A DNA stretch of 64,000 bases from GW2011-AR15 sp964428335 (GCA_964428335.1 CAYRXW010000001.1:186001-250000); one strand, 5' to 3'. Positions 39,491-49,406 are shown, counted from the first letter of the stretch. Program-made: numbers and translations. Notes: generated by a model from the letters alone, not told the origin.

Positions 39491-41620
39491 TTAAACTAGT
39501 TCTTCTATAGCCCAAAGTCTTAATATTGGAATCGGGCTTATCCAGTCATTAGTCAAACTTTTTGGAGTATTTGACCTTTTATATCCATTTCCATTAAATG
39601 CGTATGTTATTTCACATATGGCCTGCATTGAAGTTTTATCAGAATCTATCTTGCTTATAGCATAAGCACCATTTATTCCAAAAGCAGGTCCAAGATCAGA
39701 TGTAGCTTCAACTCTTTTGAACGTTGAACCGTCTTCAAATTTCTTTAATTGGCAGTAGAAAGAATAAGTTGGATTATCAAAAAATACACCCATCCTAGCT
39801 ACCTGCTGTTCAGCCGTGAACTGATTGCCTCTTTGTAAGTCTAAACTACTCTTTAAGGAATCAAAATTAGGTTTTGCATTGAAAGGTGAAGCAAACATTA
39901 CAATTGCAGGTTTATCTCTGAATAATTCAACAACACTATTACCGTTCTTTTTAAATTCAATAAAATCTGCAACACCAAGTGATTCTATCTGATTAACATC
40001 CCCGCCTGCACACCTGTAATTTTGCCAGGCAAAGACTTTTGTATCTTCATCAAGTTTAGGTGTAATCAATTTGCATGGCAATTTTTCTTCATTGCATTTT
40101 GATTCATCTTCGTTGCAATTTTCAATATAATCTTGGCACTTTGTTTCATATTCACTACACACTGTTCCAGTAGGACACTCTTCTTTTAGATTTGAGCATT
40201 CAGTAATATGGTTGCTCATTCTTTCATAGCCATAAACCTGGTCAGCAGATGAAACCAATTCTTCATTTGTTGTTGTATCATATGGGATGCATAATTTGTC
40301 TTTTCCAACAGCATATCCAAAATGTTTATCTTTACATTCGGTATCTGAATTAAGAGAATCACAGAAATAATTTGTACTTCCAAAAACCCAACAGTAAGGG
40401 TATGTCTCTTCATCAATTACACACTTCAATTCATTTAGTCCATCTCCTTCCTTATCTTCTTCGCAGTTAGTAAACTCACCTTTGTCTTCTTCATATGGAT
40501 TTTCATAAAATCCATATCTGATGTTTGGAGCAAACAAAAAGTCTTCAGTTTTTAGTACTTCTCTAAAATCCTGGTATTTATTATGCTTTTTTAAATCCTC
40601 AATTCCTTTGTAGCCAGGTTGTAAAGATGCAACACCAGATCCAGAGGGACCTGATTCTATAAACCAAACCGCATCAGTATCATCATTACTTGCGCTAAAA
40701 GGTGTAAACCTTTGTTGAAATACAGTATTTGTAATCCAATGTAGTTTTAGCAACTGTAAAGAATATTTTGAGAAATGGCTTATATTTGCAACTGCCCTTC
40801 CTTCAATTATTGCAGTTGGGTTTGCATACCAAATGCCAACTTCTTCATTCCAATAAGAAATCATTATGTTTTCAGGACCGTATTCTTCAGGTATATCTTC
40901 TTCCCTAAACTCTATTGAAATCTCAATAGGCTCAGAAAAATAAGTCCCGTCTGGAAAATTATCATATACCAATTCCCCTACAGCATACATATTTTCCAAA
41001 CCGTCAAAATGCACATCTTCAACTTTTATACCTATATTTTCTATTGGGTTTCCATCCTTATCTGTAATTCTTGTTCCTTTTTTTATCTTAAGTTCTGTAT
41101 TTCTGTTTGAAGACACAATAGTAATGTCCTTATCCGCAATTCCATTAGGAATACTTATAGAAGTTGACCTGTCAAAAACATAATTAAAGCTGGAAAAATC
41201 TATTTTTTGCCCATCATGCTCTATACTAATAGGATAAATAACCTCAACACTTATTGTCTCATCTTCAAAAACTGCTTCAATAATAATATTACTGACTTCA
41301 ACTTTATAATCCATATCTTCAAGATTATTGAAAAGCTCTTTTGTGCATTCTGTTATCTTTTCTGTTACAATTGTCTTATATTGGTTTATGTTCTCTTCCC
41401 TAATCCCTGTATCATCAATTGTTTCCTGGACAGAATCCTTTATGCATGAATTGATATAATTCCTTGAATCTATATTTACATCAGAGAGCGTAGTCACCTT
41501 ATCTGTATCTTCCTCATAGCTTCTTATAGAATTCCTTGACACATAAAACATGTAAACACTCATTATAAGAAGTAGCACAAGCCCTAGTATCACAAAAATA
41601 GACACTTGGGCTTTCCTCAT
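39491..41620 (-). CDS. Large membrane-anchored surface protein, 709 aa
   Basis: The N-terminus 'MRKAQVSIFVILGLVLLLI' is a signal-anchor of a kind common in DPANN surface proteins (short basic segment, then a long hydrophobic helix, pilin-like). The outside part has beta-sandwich-type domains (carboxypeptidase-regulatory-like 'DKDGNPIENIGIKVEDV', 'FREEDIPEEYGPENIMI') and a central Cys-rich zone near 380-520. No enzyme motif seen. It is divergent from the next giant surface protein, with a shared 91-base promoter region. Confidence 0.65.
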   Translation of the reverse strand: MRKAQVSIFVILGLVLLLIMSVYMFYVSRNSIRSYEEDTDKVTTLSDVNIDSRNYINSCIKDSVQETIDDTGIREENINQYKTIVTEKITECTKELFNNLEDMDYKVEVSNIIIEAVFEDETISVEVIYPISIEHDGQKIDFSSFNYVFDRSTSISIPNGIADKDITIVSSNRNTELKIKKGTRITDKDGNPIENIGIKVEDVHFDGLENMYAVGELVYDNFPDGTYFSEPIEISIEFREEDIPEEYGPENIMISYWNEEVGIWYANPTAIIEGRAVANISHFSKYSLQLLKLHWITNTVFQQRFTPFSASNDDTDAVWFIESGPSGSGVASLQPGYKGIEDLKKHNKYQDFREVLKTEDFLFAPNIRYGFYENPYEEDKGEFTNCEEDKEGDGLNELKCVIDEETYPYCWVFGSTNYFCDSLNSDTECKDKHFGYAVGKDKLCIPYDTTTNEELVSSADQVYGYERMSNHITECSNLKEECPTGTVCSEYETKCQDYIENCNEDESKCNEEKLPCKLITPKLDEDTKVFAWQNYRCAGGDVNQIESLGVADFIEFKKNGNSVVELFRDKPAIVMFASPFNAKPNFDSLKSSLDLQRGNQFTAEQQVARMGVFFDNPTYSFYCQLKKFEDGSTFKRVEATSDLGPAFGINGAYAISKIDSDKTSMQAICEITYAFNGNGYKRSNTPKSLTNDWISPIPILRLWAIEELV

Positions 41621-41711
41621 TATATTTTTATTTTTTTTTCTAGTTAAAATACTTATGGGTTAACAATTGTTATGAAAAGTTTTAAAAACACTTCCTATAT
41701 AATATAGATTT

Positions 41712-44700
41712 ATGTGGGATAAAAGGGGAATTTTTCTAATAGCTATGTTCTTTTTTATCATGTTTGTTCATGCTGAAGAGGTATCAATTTGTGATCCTGC
41801 AGATTGTGAGGAAGGTTCTGTTATTTTCAGGAGCAGAGTAAATGCAGGGAATTGCTTTGTGCAAAAAGAGGGATCAATATTACCAGTGCATCCCTCCTGT
41901 TGTATAAACAGTGGTTCAGCCATATGGGGTTCAGGAATAAATGGTGAAGATAACCTATGCGGAATGTGTGGTGTAGAATGCGCAAGTCCTGCACCTAGCG
42001 ATAATGGAGATCCCGATCCAGAAGTTCCAGATTCGGAAGACGATTCTAATACAGATAACGGTGAACTAGGTTCAGGCATGGATGCAAATGATAATCCTAT
42101 AGATGATGCAGATTCAGGCTCTGGATCAGGCTTGAATAACACAGGTTCAGGCATGGACAGTACAGATGAGGGGGGTAAAGAAGGTGATGATTCCACTTCT
42201 TCAGTTGATGATATGGGCAACAACATGGAAAGAACCTGCGGCAACATAGAATGCGGTCAGGTTGTTGAATGCCCAAAAGATTCCTGTGACACAAAAGCGC
42301 CTTTTGAAAATTTTTTAGATTATCCTGAAAGCGCACCTAGCCAATGCGTTGAAAATGAATGCATAATCCCTTCATGTGAACCTGAATCTAAAAAGTACTC
42401 AAAGGACTGTGACAAGGATGATGACAATGATGGGGATCCTGATGAGACAGACCCAAGTCCTGATGATCCGAAGATCTATTCGAGTGCAGAAGAAGCATGT
42501 GATAACATTGATAATAATGGGAATGGTGAAACAGATGAAGGGCTTGAGGTTGCATGCGCAAAGCAGGAAGGTGTTTGCCAAAGTTCTATAAGCAGGTGCA
42601 TAAGCGGGAGATGGTCTGTATGTAGCTACGGAACTGATTACGTGTCAAATGAAAACGGGAATTACTGCGATGGACTTGATAATGATTGTGACGGAAGCAC
42701 AGATGAAAGCTGCGAATGCGAAGAAGGTGATACTGTTCCTTGCGGGACAAATACAGGAGAATGCAGTCCTGGGATACAGGAATGCGAGAACGGGGAATTC
42801 GGGAGCTGCAGGAACTATATAGGTCCAAAAGCAGAAGTATGCAATGGCAGGGATGATGATTGTGACGGTTTAGTTGATGAGAACAGCTTAAACAGGCAGG
42901 AATTCAGCATAAGGGTTGATTGCAACATAAATTCATGCAGCGGTTTTTTGATATGCTCAAGCAATGGGCTTAGTGATTGCATTCTAAGAAATGATGAAGA
43001 TTCTGACCAGGTCTGCGATGAAATAGATAACTGTGTCAGTACAGGAAATTCAAATCAGTTTGATTCGGATGGAGATGATATTGGAGATGCATGTGATGCA
43101 TGTATCACAGATCCAAAAAATGATATAGATAGGGATGGAGTATGCGGTAACCTTGATAATTGCCTGGATAAGTCTAACCGCGACCAAAAAGATACAGACA
43201 GGGATGGATTAGGAGACGTATGCGACTTATGTATGAATGATTCGCAAAATGATATAGATCAGGATGGTATATGCGGAAATATTGATAACTGTAAAAACAG
43301 GAACAACCCTGGCCAGGAAGACTGTGACGAAAATGAAATAGGCAATGCATGTGATGCAAATTCATCATGCTCAATAGATTCAGATAATGATGGAATAAAT
43401 GATTTTATAGATAACTGCCCAGCTGCGTTAAACCAGGACCAGAAAGATACAGATGGTGATAGCCTTGGTGATATATGCGACAGCTACCCGGATGACGCGT
43501 TTAATGATAAAGACAAAGATACAGTTGGTGGAATAACCGACAACTGCCCTGACCTATATAATTCTGCACAATTAGACACAGACCAGGATGGGATTGGAGA
43601 TGCGTGCGATTTATGCACAAATGATTTTTTCAATGATTTAGATGCAGACAATGTTTGCGGGAATTTAGACAACTGCCCAGGAAATTTCAATCCTTTCCAG
43701 GGAGACTGTGACACAGATGGAGCAGGAGATGCGTGCGATTTTGCATCTGATTGCAGCCTTGATAATGATAAGGATGACATAAAGGATTCAATTGATAACT
43801 GCGCTGATATCTATAATCCATCCCAGACAGACACAGATAAGGATAAAATAGGAGATGAGTGTGATTTCTGCAAAAATGATCCGTTCAATGATGCGGACAA
43901 AGACGGAATATGCGCAGATACAGATAACTGCCCGCAGAACAGCAACTACAACCAGAAAGACACAGATTTCGATGGGTTTGGGGATTCATGCGATACCTGC
44001 ATAAATGATAAATTAAATGACCTAGATAAAGACGGAATATGTGCAGACACAGACAACTGTCCGCTATCATCAAACCCTTCCCAGGCAGACTGCGACTTTG
44101 ATAATCTTGGAGATATATGCGACAAGGATTCATCATGCAGCAAGGAATATGACACTGACAGCTTGATCGAGCTGGACAATTGCGCTGACAAGCAAAATGC
44201 AGGGCAGTTTGATTCAGATGGTGATGGAATAGGAGACGAATGCGACAGATGCATTTTCGATCCTATGAATGATTTAGATAATGATGGAGTATGCGGAAAC
44301 CTTGATAATTGCCCTATTCATAAGAATGAAAACCAGTTTGATTCAGATAAAGATAATATGGGAAACAGCTGTGACAGGTGCATGAATGACCCCGCAAACG
44401 ACAAGGATGGAGACTTGCTGTGCGGGAATTTTGATAATTGCCCTGAAAAATTCAACCCAAGCCAGCAGGATTGCGACCAGAATAATATAGGGGATGCGTG
44501 CGATATCAGCGACTGTATTGGAGATTATGACAATGATGATGTGAAAGACAATCTGGATAATTGTCCTGAGAATGCTAATTCAGGCCAGGAAGATGAAGAT
44601 AAGGATGGCCTAGGAGATTTATGTGATTTGTGCCCTCTTAATGATAATGCAGATATAGACCAAGACAGCATATGCGGAAAATTAGACAACTGCCAGAACA

Positions 44701-45419
44701 TATTTAATTTTGACCAGCAGGATTCAGATGAAGACAAGATAGGTGATGCGTGTGATTTATGTCCATATGATTCAAACAATGACATAGATGAGGATTCACT
44801 GTGCGCAGATGTGGATAACTGCCCGTATGATTATAATCCGACACAGGAAGAATGTGGAAAAATAACTAAAACGCAGGTGCCTTTTGATAAAGTGTTAAAA
44901 TTAGAACAGGAAAAACTTGATGTCCTCTTGGATAAGGCTAACCTGAATTCAAACCTTAGCGATGAGCAGATGCTTGAAAACTCAGAATCTTTAAAAAAAT
45001 CAGCGAAGATAGAATCAAAGGAATATGTTCTGAATGATATAAAATATACAAGATATAAGATAACCTTAAATCCTAAGAAGAAGGCAGATGAACTTACATA
45101 TTATCAGAATATCCCTAAATGCATAGCGCAAAAATCTGAAAATATCTTTTTCAACGGGAAAAATTACAATGTCATAGATAAGGACCCGTTGATAGCATGG
45201 CACTTTTCGGAAATAAAGGACAAGGTTGAGATGACCTATGATATCAAGGGTGAAGTGACTCAGGAATGCCTGGATGAGCTTAAGGATTTCATCTATTCAG
45301 ATGACTTAATCAAATCTGATAAAGCGGATATAATAAAAGGCCTTATCCCGCTGTTTATAATCTCTATAGTCATAGGCTTGACGCTTTTTTTCAAGACGCA
45401 CCAGTTTTCTGACCAGTAG
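41712..45419 (+). CDS. Giant Ca2+-binding surface protein with thrombospondin type 3 repeats
   Basis: 1235 residues: signal peptide, a Ser/Gly/Asp-rich low-complexity region (about 95-170), two or three MopE-like modules ('CDNIDNNGNGETDEG', 'CDGLDNDCDGSTDESC', 'CNGRDDDCDGLVDEN'), then about 15 thrombospondin type 3 repeats, each with DNC and a DxDxDG-type calcium loop plus 'GDACD' (about 430-1060), a helical stalk, and a C-terminal membrane anchor ('IIKGLIPLFIISIVIGLTLF'). Probably an adhesin or surface scaffold stiffened by calcium and disulfides. Confidence 0.9.
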   Translation: MWDKRGIFLIAMFFFIMFVHAEEVSICDPADCEEGSVIFRSRVNAGNCFVQKEGSILPVHPSCCINSGSAIWGSGINGEDNLCGMCGVECASPAPSDNGDPDPEVPDSEDDSNTDNGELGSGMDANDNPIDDADSGSGSGLNNTGSGMDSTDEGGKEGDDSTSSVDDMGNNMERTCGNIECGQVVECPKDSCDTKAPFENFLDYPESAPSQCVENECIIPSCEPESKKYSKDCDKDDDNDGDPDETDPSPDDPKIYSSAEEACDNIDNNGNGETDEGLEVACAKQEGVCQSSISRCISGRWSVCSYGTDYVSNENGNYCDGLDNDCDGSTDESCECEEGDTVPCGTNTGECSPGIQECENGEFGSCRNYIGPKAEVCNGRDDDCDGLVDENSLNRQEFSIRVDCNINSCSGFLICSSNGLSDCILRNDEDSDQVCDEIDNCVSTGNSNQFDSDGDDIGDACDACITDPKNDIDRDGVCGNLDNCLDKSNRDQKDTDRDGLGDVCDLCMNDSQNDIDQDGICGNIDNCKNRNNPGQEDCDENEIGNACDANSSCSIDSDNDGINDFIDNCPAALNQDQKDTDGDSLGDICDSYPDDAFNDKDKDTVGGITDNCPDLYNSAQLDTDQDGIGDACDLCTNDFFNDLDADNVCGNLDNCPGNFNPFQGDCDTDGAGDACDFASDCSLDNDKDDIKDSIDNCADIYNPSQTDTDKDKIGDECDFCKNDPFNDADKDGICADTDNCPQNSNYNQKDTDFDGFGDSCDTCINDKLNDLDKDGICADTDNCPLSSNPSQADCDFDNLGDICDKDSSCSKEYDTDSLIELDNCADKQNAGQFDSDGDGIGDECDRCIFDPMNDLDNDGVCGNLDNCPIHKNENQFDSDKDNMGNSCDRCMNDPANDKDGDLLCGNFDNCPEKFNPSQQDCDQNNIGDACDISDCIGDYDNDDVKDNLDNCPENANSGQEDEDKDGLGDLCDLCPLNDNADIDQDSICGKLDNCQNIFNFDQQDSDEDKIGDACDLCPYDSNNDIDEDSLCADVDNCPYDYNPTQEECGKITKTQVPFDKVLKLEQEKLDVLLDKANLNSNLSDEQMLENSESLKKSAKIESKEYVLNDIKYTRYKITLNPKKKADELTYYQNIPKCIAQKSENIFFNGKNYNVIDKDPLIAWHFSEIKDKVEMTYDIKGEVTQECLDELKDFIYSDDLIKSDKADIIKGLIPLFIISIVIGLTLFFKTHQFSDQ

Positions 45420-45424
45420 TTAGC

Positions 45425-45460
45425 TTCAACTTAAGTTGAACTAAAAGAACGATTTATATA
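45425..45460 (+). promoter_or_regulatory. Lipoprotein-type promoter with 16-base perfect palindrome
   Basis: TTCAACTTAAGTTGAA (45425-45440) is a perfect palindrome; 12 bases later is the TATA box TTTATATA (45453-45460). It starts right after the stop of the giant surface protein. Confidence 0.65.
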
Positions 45461-45507
45461 TTAATTATGCATTTATTTTGTTATAACATTTAAAGGTGAA
45501 ACTAAAA

Positions 45508-46269
45508 ATGAAAAGACTAATGATTGCAGTCATGCTACTGGTTTTTGCAGCAGCATGCACAACAGACAATTCAGAAAAAGCATGCACAATGGATGCCAAA
45601 CTATGCCCTGATGGAAGTGCTGTAGGAAGGGATTCAAGCAACAACTGTGAATTTCCATCATGCCCTAATCCAGTTGAAGACAGAAGGTATGCAAGCAGTG
45701 ATAAGAATCAATGCATTGCGATGACTTTCATATGCGTTGAAGGAAGCTCACATTTCTTTGATGATACAGGATGCGGATGTGTTGCAGACAAGCCAAAAAA
45801 TTATGTCAGCATGGATTTGGATGAATGTTCAAGGATAAGGTACATGTGCGAAGAAGGATTAGTCCCATTCAGCGATGAATTTGGCTGCGGCTGCGGGATT
45901 GATTGGGGCCTTATGCCAGAGCCAGTTCCGGAAGAGCTTGAAGGGAAGAAAGTTGTCCATATGTGTGAGACAAGAAGCGATGCATGCACAAAAGAATATG
46001 TTCCTGTATGCGGATGGTTCTCAGAAAATGTGCAGTGCATAAAATACCCATGTGCAATGGTATATGGCAATAAATGCGAGGCATGTTCAGATGAGAAAGT
46101 TGAATACTGGACAGAAGGGAAATGCCCTGAAGATGACTTCCCGGAAGATTATTCAGGCAGGGATTACCTTTCAAGGGATCCAGAACAATGCGCAATGATG
46201 GGAGTATGGAACTGCGAAGAAGGCATGAATCTTTTTTCAGATGACACAGGATGCGGCTGCGCAAATTAA
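45508..46269 (+). CDS. Cys-rich lipoprotein with Kazal-like domain
   Basis: The start is ATG 45508 after AAGGTGAAACTAAAA. Lipobox AAAC (Cys about residue 17). Three similar Cys-rich segments with 'DDTGCGC' or 'DEFGCGC' (near residues 90, 130 and 245) surround a Kazal-like module 'CTKEYVPVCGWFSENVQC', 'VYGNKCEACSDEK', 'YWTEGKC'. Paralogous in part to the lipoprotein at 18,566. Outside, lipid-anchored; protease inhibition is inferred from the domain. Confidence 0.8.
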   Translation: MKRLMIAVMLLVFAAACTTDNSEKACTMDAKLCPDGSAVGRDSSNNCEFPSCPNPVEDRRYASSDKNQCIAMTFICVEGSSHFFDDTGCGCVADKPKNYVSMDLDECSRIRYMCEEGLVPFSDEFGCGCGIDWGLMPEPVPEELEGKKVVHMCETRSDACTKEYVPVCGWFSENVQCIKYPCAMVYGNKCEACSDEKVEYWTEGKCPEDDFPEDYSGRDYLSRDPEQCAMMGVWNCEEGMNLFSDDTGCGCAN

Positions 46270-46328
46270 TTAATTTTTATTTTTTTTAACAATACTTTTT
46301 TAAACGAGTTCCTTAACCATTGTTCTAA

Positions 46329-47555
46329 ATGGACAGGCGCTTTGTAACTTTATTCTTCACAGCTTTCATAGATATGCTCGGAATAGGGATAGTAATACCG
46401 GTCCTTGGTCATCTGTTCCTGGATATCAACGGAATCCTTCCAGGTGAATATCCTCTTTTTTTCAGAACCTTGTACCTTGGACTTTTGATAGCTTCTTATC
46501 CTCTTGCACAGTTTTTTGGTGCGCCTCTTTTAGGAGCGCTTTCAGACAGGCACGGAAGAAAAAAAATATTGCTGCTATCCTTAGTTGGCACGTGCATTGG
46601 CTACATAATGTTCGCTTATGCAATAATCACAAAAAACCTCCTTGTATTGTTCCTCAGCAGGATGCTTGACGGATTTACAGGTGGCAACATATCTACAATA
46701 ATGTCATCCATTGCAGATATCAGCGAGCATAAGGACAAGGCAAAGAATTTTGGAATAATAGGCATGGCATTTGGTCTTGGAGTCATATTTGGGCCGATGA
46801 TTGGAGGAATTCTTTCAGATTCCTCAGTTCATTATCTCTTCACTAACAGCACCCCTTTCTTTTTTGCTGCTTTCTTGGCTTTTGTAAATATCCTGCTTGT
46901 CATATTTGCATTCAAAGAGACCCTTCCTGTAAAAATACATTCTGAGATAAACCTACTTACAGGGTTTAAGAACATAAAGAAAGCCATGGGTATGGAAAAC
47001 CTAAGGACAATGTTTCTTGTCATGTTTTTACTGACATTTGGCTTTAATTTTTACACCCAGTTCTTTCAGGTATATCTAATTGAGAAATTCAGCTTCACGC
47101 AAATCCAGATAGGCTCAATTTTTGCATACCTTGGAGTATGGATAGCTTTCACACAGGGATTCCTTACAAGAATAATAGCCAAGAAATGGCAGCCTGAACA
47201 GGTTTTGAAAATCACTCTTTTAACATTGTCTTTTTTCATAATGCTTCAGGCACTACCAAATAACCCAATTTATTTTTATTTTGTAATCCCTTTTATTGCA
47301 TTTTCAAACGGCATAACTTACCCTAATGCAACAGCTGTGATCTCAAACCTTGCAGCAAAAGATTCTCAGGGAGAGATACTAGGGATAAACCAGAGCATAC
47401 AAAGCCTTGGAATGGCAATCCCTCCTGTACTTGCTGGAATAGCTGCTTCAGTGAATGTGAGCCTGCCAATTTTCATCTCTTCATTTTTCATATTCATCTC
47501 CTGGATAGTTTTTATTAACTTTAGGAAGAAAAAGGAACTTTTTCATGAAATTTAG
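46329..47555 (+). CDS. MFS transporter (drug efflux-like)
   Basis: 408 residues with 12 predicted membrane segments. N-terminal half has 'FIDMLGIGIVIPVLGHL' and the family motif A 'GALSDRHGRKKILL' between segments 2 and 3; a motif C-like 'AFGLGVIFGPMIGGILSD' is in segment 5. This pattern fits proton-driven TetA-like exporters. The substrate is unknown. Its stop overlaps a convergent gene by four bases. Confidence 0.9.
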   Translation: MDRRFVTLFFTAFIDMLGIGIVIPVLGHLFLDINGILPGEYPLFFRTLYLGLLIASYPLAQFFGAPLLGALSDRHGRKKILLLSLVGTCIGYIMFAYAIITKNLLVLFLSRMLDGFTGGNISTIMSSIADISEHKDKAKNFGIIGMAFGLGVIFGPMIGGILSDSSVHYLFTNSTPFFFAAFLAFVNILLVIFAFKETLPVKIHSEINLLTGFKNIKKAMGMENLRTMFLVMFLLTFGFNFYTQFFQVYLIEKFSFTQIQIGSIFAYLGVWIAFTQGFLTRIIAKKWQPEQVLKITLLTLSFFIMLQALPNNPIYFYFVIPFIAFSNGITYPNATAVISNLAAKDSQGEILGINQSIQSLGMAIPPVLAGIAASVNVSLPIFISSFFIFISWIVFINFRKKKELFHEI

Positions 47556-48067
47556 TGTTCAAGTACAGGAACTTCTCTTTTTATATATGGCAACTCATAA
47601 CCACTTTCTTTATTTTTTAAGTAGGCATGAGCCTTAATTTTTTCACCTAATTTAACAGTCAGCAAATTTTGTGATGTTAGAATTGTTTTAACTATATTAT
47701 CTTCATTAATTGGAAAAACACTTTTCATGCACACAACATAAACAAGATATGGATTATATATAATTGCCTCACTTCCATAAACAATACCTTCTAAATTTAT
47801 ATCCTTTTGGTAAGTCCCAATTCTAGGCATGTCAGAAGAACTAAATCTTACATATCTGTTTATATAATCCATTCCGCCAAGAGCCATTTCAACACTTTGA
47901 TGCTCATTAAGTGTATATGGCCTTCCAAGTTCTGCATAAAGCCCATTAAAGCCAACTTTGGCTAATTTTCTTTTTCCTTCCAGATAGTATAGATATAATT
48001 CAGGAGGAACTGATTCAGGAACCTTAAATAAATTTGAAGCCAGGCTTTGGGTTTGACCACTTACCAT
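47552..48067 (-). CDS. Hypothetical protein, 171 aa
   Basis: Soluble, no recognisable family. N-terminal half helical ('LASNLFKVPESVPPELYLYY'), central 'ALGGMDYINRYVRFSSSDM', C-terminal half rich in strand-like sequence with 'VYVVCMKSVFPI'. Convergent with the MFS gene. Confidence 0.55.
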   Translation of the reverse strand: MVSGQTQSLASNLFKVPESVPPELYLYYLEGKRKLAKVGFNGLYAELGRPYTLNEHQSVEMALGGMDYINRYVRFSSSDMPRIGTYQKDINLEGIVYGSEAIIYNPYLVYVVCMKSVFPINEDNIVKTILTSQNLLTVKLGEKIKAHAYLKNKESGYELPYIKREVPVLEH

Positions 48068-48144
48068 ATTAATAGAGTTTTTTGGTAATATTAAAATTTA
48101 TTTTAGGAAAAGCATTAAATATCTGATTTAATTTAGGAATAAAA

Positions 48145-48606
48145 ATGGAAAAGAAATTTGGGTTAGCACTTCTTGTTTTAGGAATATTAATTGCAATACT
48201 TTTAGTGCTTGCAAGAATTAAAGAACAAAATTACATAAACCTGATTGTAGAAAGAAACGGTGGCTCATGCATTTTGGAAGATGGAACATGCCTTCATGAT
48301 GCGCATAACCTTTGGCCTTATATCTTTGGAGGAATTATTTCAGGTGCATCAATTGTTTTTGGGATAATGCTTTTCATTCAGAAAGGAACAGAGGCAAAGC
48401 CTTTAAAGAAAATCCCACAACTTATAGGAGATGAAAAAATAATCTATGATGAAATTTCTAAAGAAAGAAGTATATTTCAGTCAACCTTGGTTGAAAAAAC
48501 AGGCCTAAGCAAGGTAAAAGTTACAAGAATACTGGATAAATTAGAAGGAAAAGGAATAATAGAGAGAAAAAGAAGGGGAATGACAAATATGGTGATATTG
48601 AAGTGA
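48145..48606 (+). CDS. Two-span membrane protein with C-terminal winged helix
   Basis: 153 residues: two membrane segments (about 7-24 and 52-72) around an outside loop with two cysteines, then a winged helix 'KIIYDEISKERSIFQSTLVEKTG' in outline and 'LSKVKVTRILDKLEGKGIIE'. Same architecture class as the protein at 19,983, with a much smaller outside part. A membrane-bound regulator. Overlaps the next start by three bases. Confidence 0.75.
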   Translation: MEKKFGLALLVLGILIAILLVLARIKEQNYINLIVERNGGSCILEDGTCLHDAHNLWPYIFGGIISGASIVFGIMLFIQKGTEAKPLKKIPQLIGDEKIIYDEISKERSIFQSTLVEKTGLSKVKVTRILDKLEGKGIIERKRRGMTNMVILK

Positions 48607-48956
48607 TTCAAGGCACTCCAAGTGATTCTATTAAAAAAATAAAGGAGCTTATTAATAATTGGTCAAAAAATATATTAAATTTTCAAACCTATGATCTTGC
48701 TAGGGCTGTAGAATTTCTGCAACAGGCTAAAAATGAAATCCAAGAACTAAAGAATTATTACTGGAGTAGGAGAGAATATGATAAAAGACAGATTGTTTTT
48801 AATTTGGAAGCAAAAGTTGAGGTTTTTCTAACTCTTTGCAGCAATTCAAAGAAATATACTGAGCCTGTTAAGGCATTTCAATATATTAAAAGTATAGAAA
48901 ATATCACAAACATAGAATCTAAATTAAGAGATGTTATGGCTATTGAAAACTTATAA
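48603..48956 (+). CDS. Hypothetical helical protein, 117 aa
   Basis: Starts by GTG 48603 overlapping the upstream stop (GTGA), so it is coupled to the membrane-bound regulator. All-helical with charged heptad-like spacing ('ARAVEFLQQAKNEIQELKNY', 'IENITNIESKLRDVM'); possible four-helix bundle or coiled coil. Family not recognised. Confidence 0.55.
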   Translation: MIQGTPSDSIKKIKELINNWSKNILNFQTYDLARAVEFLQQAKNEIQELKNYYWSRREYDKRQIVFNLEAKVEVFLTLCSNSKKYTEPVKAFQYIKSIENITNIESKLRDVMAIENL

Positions 48957-49018
48957 TTTACTTAAACTATAATTTCTTAAATACAAAAGCCATTATTTTA
49001 CTATGGAGGTGCTTTTCA

Positions 49019-49075
49019 ATGTGCAGTTCATGCGGTTGCAGGGATTCGAAGGATAAAGGCAAGAAAAAGAAATAA
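49019..49075 (+). CDS. 18-residue Cys/Lys microprotein
   Basis: ATG 49019 follows a near-perfect ribosome binding site GGAGGTG at normal spacing; the product 'MCSSCGCRDSKDKGKKKK' has a CxxCxC cluster followed by a lysine tail and TAA. The cluster could chelate copper or zinc. It lies 150 bases upstream of the copper operon. Short but well supported by the ribosome binding site. Confidence 0.5.
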   Translation: MCSSCGCRDSKDKGKKKK

Positions 49076-49120
49076 TTTCATGCCATTTGTAACTTTTTAT
49101 TTTTTCTTTTCGTCTATAAG

Positions 49121-49148
49121 TGAAACCAGTTTCATACAATATTTAATA
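49121..49148 (+). promoter_or_regulatory. Promoter and operator of the copper operon
   Basis: TGAAACCAGTTTCA (49121-49134) has six-base inverted ends (TGAAAC/GTTTCA) and lies just before the TATA-like TATTTAATA (about 49140-49148). The half-site matches the core of the palindromes at 19840-19952. Confidence 0.45.
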
Positions 49149-49173
49149 AGGTGTATCATCTTTACTTTTTGCT

Positions 49174-49221
49174 ATGAAACCAGCCAATGCTGGAAGTAAA
49201 ACCATATTAAACATAAGGTGA
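49174..49221 (+). CDS. Possible leader peptide, 15 aa
   Basis: ATG 49174 lies about 26 bases after the TATA box, i.e. near the expected transcription start, and encodes 'MKPANAGSKTILNIR'. Its stop codon TGA (49219-49221) is inside the AAGGTGA ribosome binding site of the next gene, so reading it would affect initiation there. Purely positional evidence. Confidence 0.25.
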   Translation: MKPANAGSKTILNIR

Positions 49222-49229
49222 AAACAAAA

Positions 49230-49406
49230 ATGGAAGTAAAGATTGATGGGATGCATTGCAATAGCTGTGTTATGATTATAAGAGAAGCTCTTGAAGATAA
49301 TGGCGCAAAAAATGTTAAAGTTGCTGTAGGAAAAGCTTCATTTGAAGGTATTGACCAAAAAAAAGCAAAGCAGCTTATTGAAGCAGAAGGCTATAAGGTG
49401 AAATAG
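49230..49406 (+). CDS. Heavy-metal-associated (CopZ-like) protein
   Basis: 58 residues from ATG 49230 (AAGGTGAAAACAAAA before it). One HMA domain with 'GMHCNSCVMIIREALED' (Cys pair near residues 9 and 12). Probably a copper chaperone passing Cu(I) to the ATPase encoded at the end of the operon. The strand order beta-alpha-beta is complete; the C-terminal half is shorter than usual. Next gene starts directly after the stop. Confidence 0.88.
   Translation: MEVKIDGMHCNSCVMIIREALEDNGAKNVKVAVGKASFEGIDQKKAKQLIEAEGYKVK

Noticed and set aside
42399..44785. Several ORFs antisense to the thrombospondin-repeat gene
   Set aside because: Open frames come from the repetitive GAT/AAT-rich codons of the sense gene; the sense product is strongly domain-supported.
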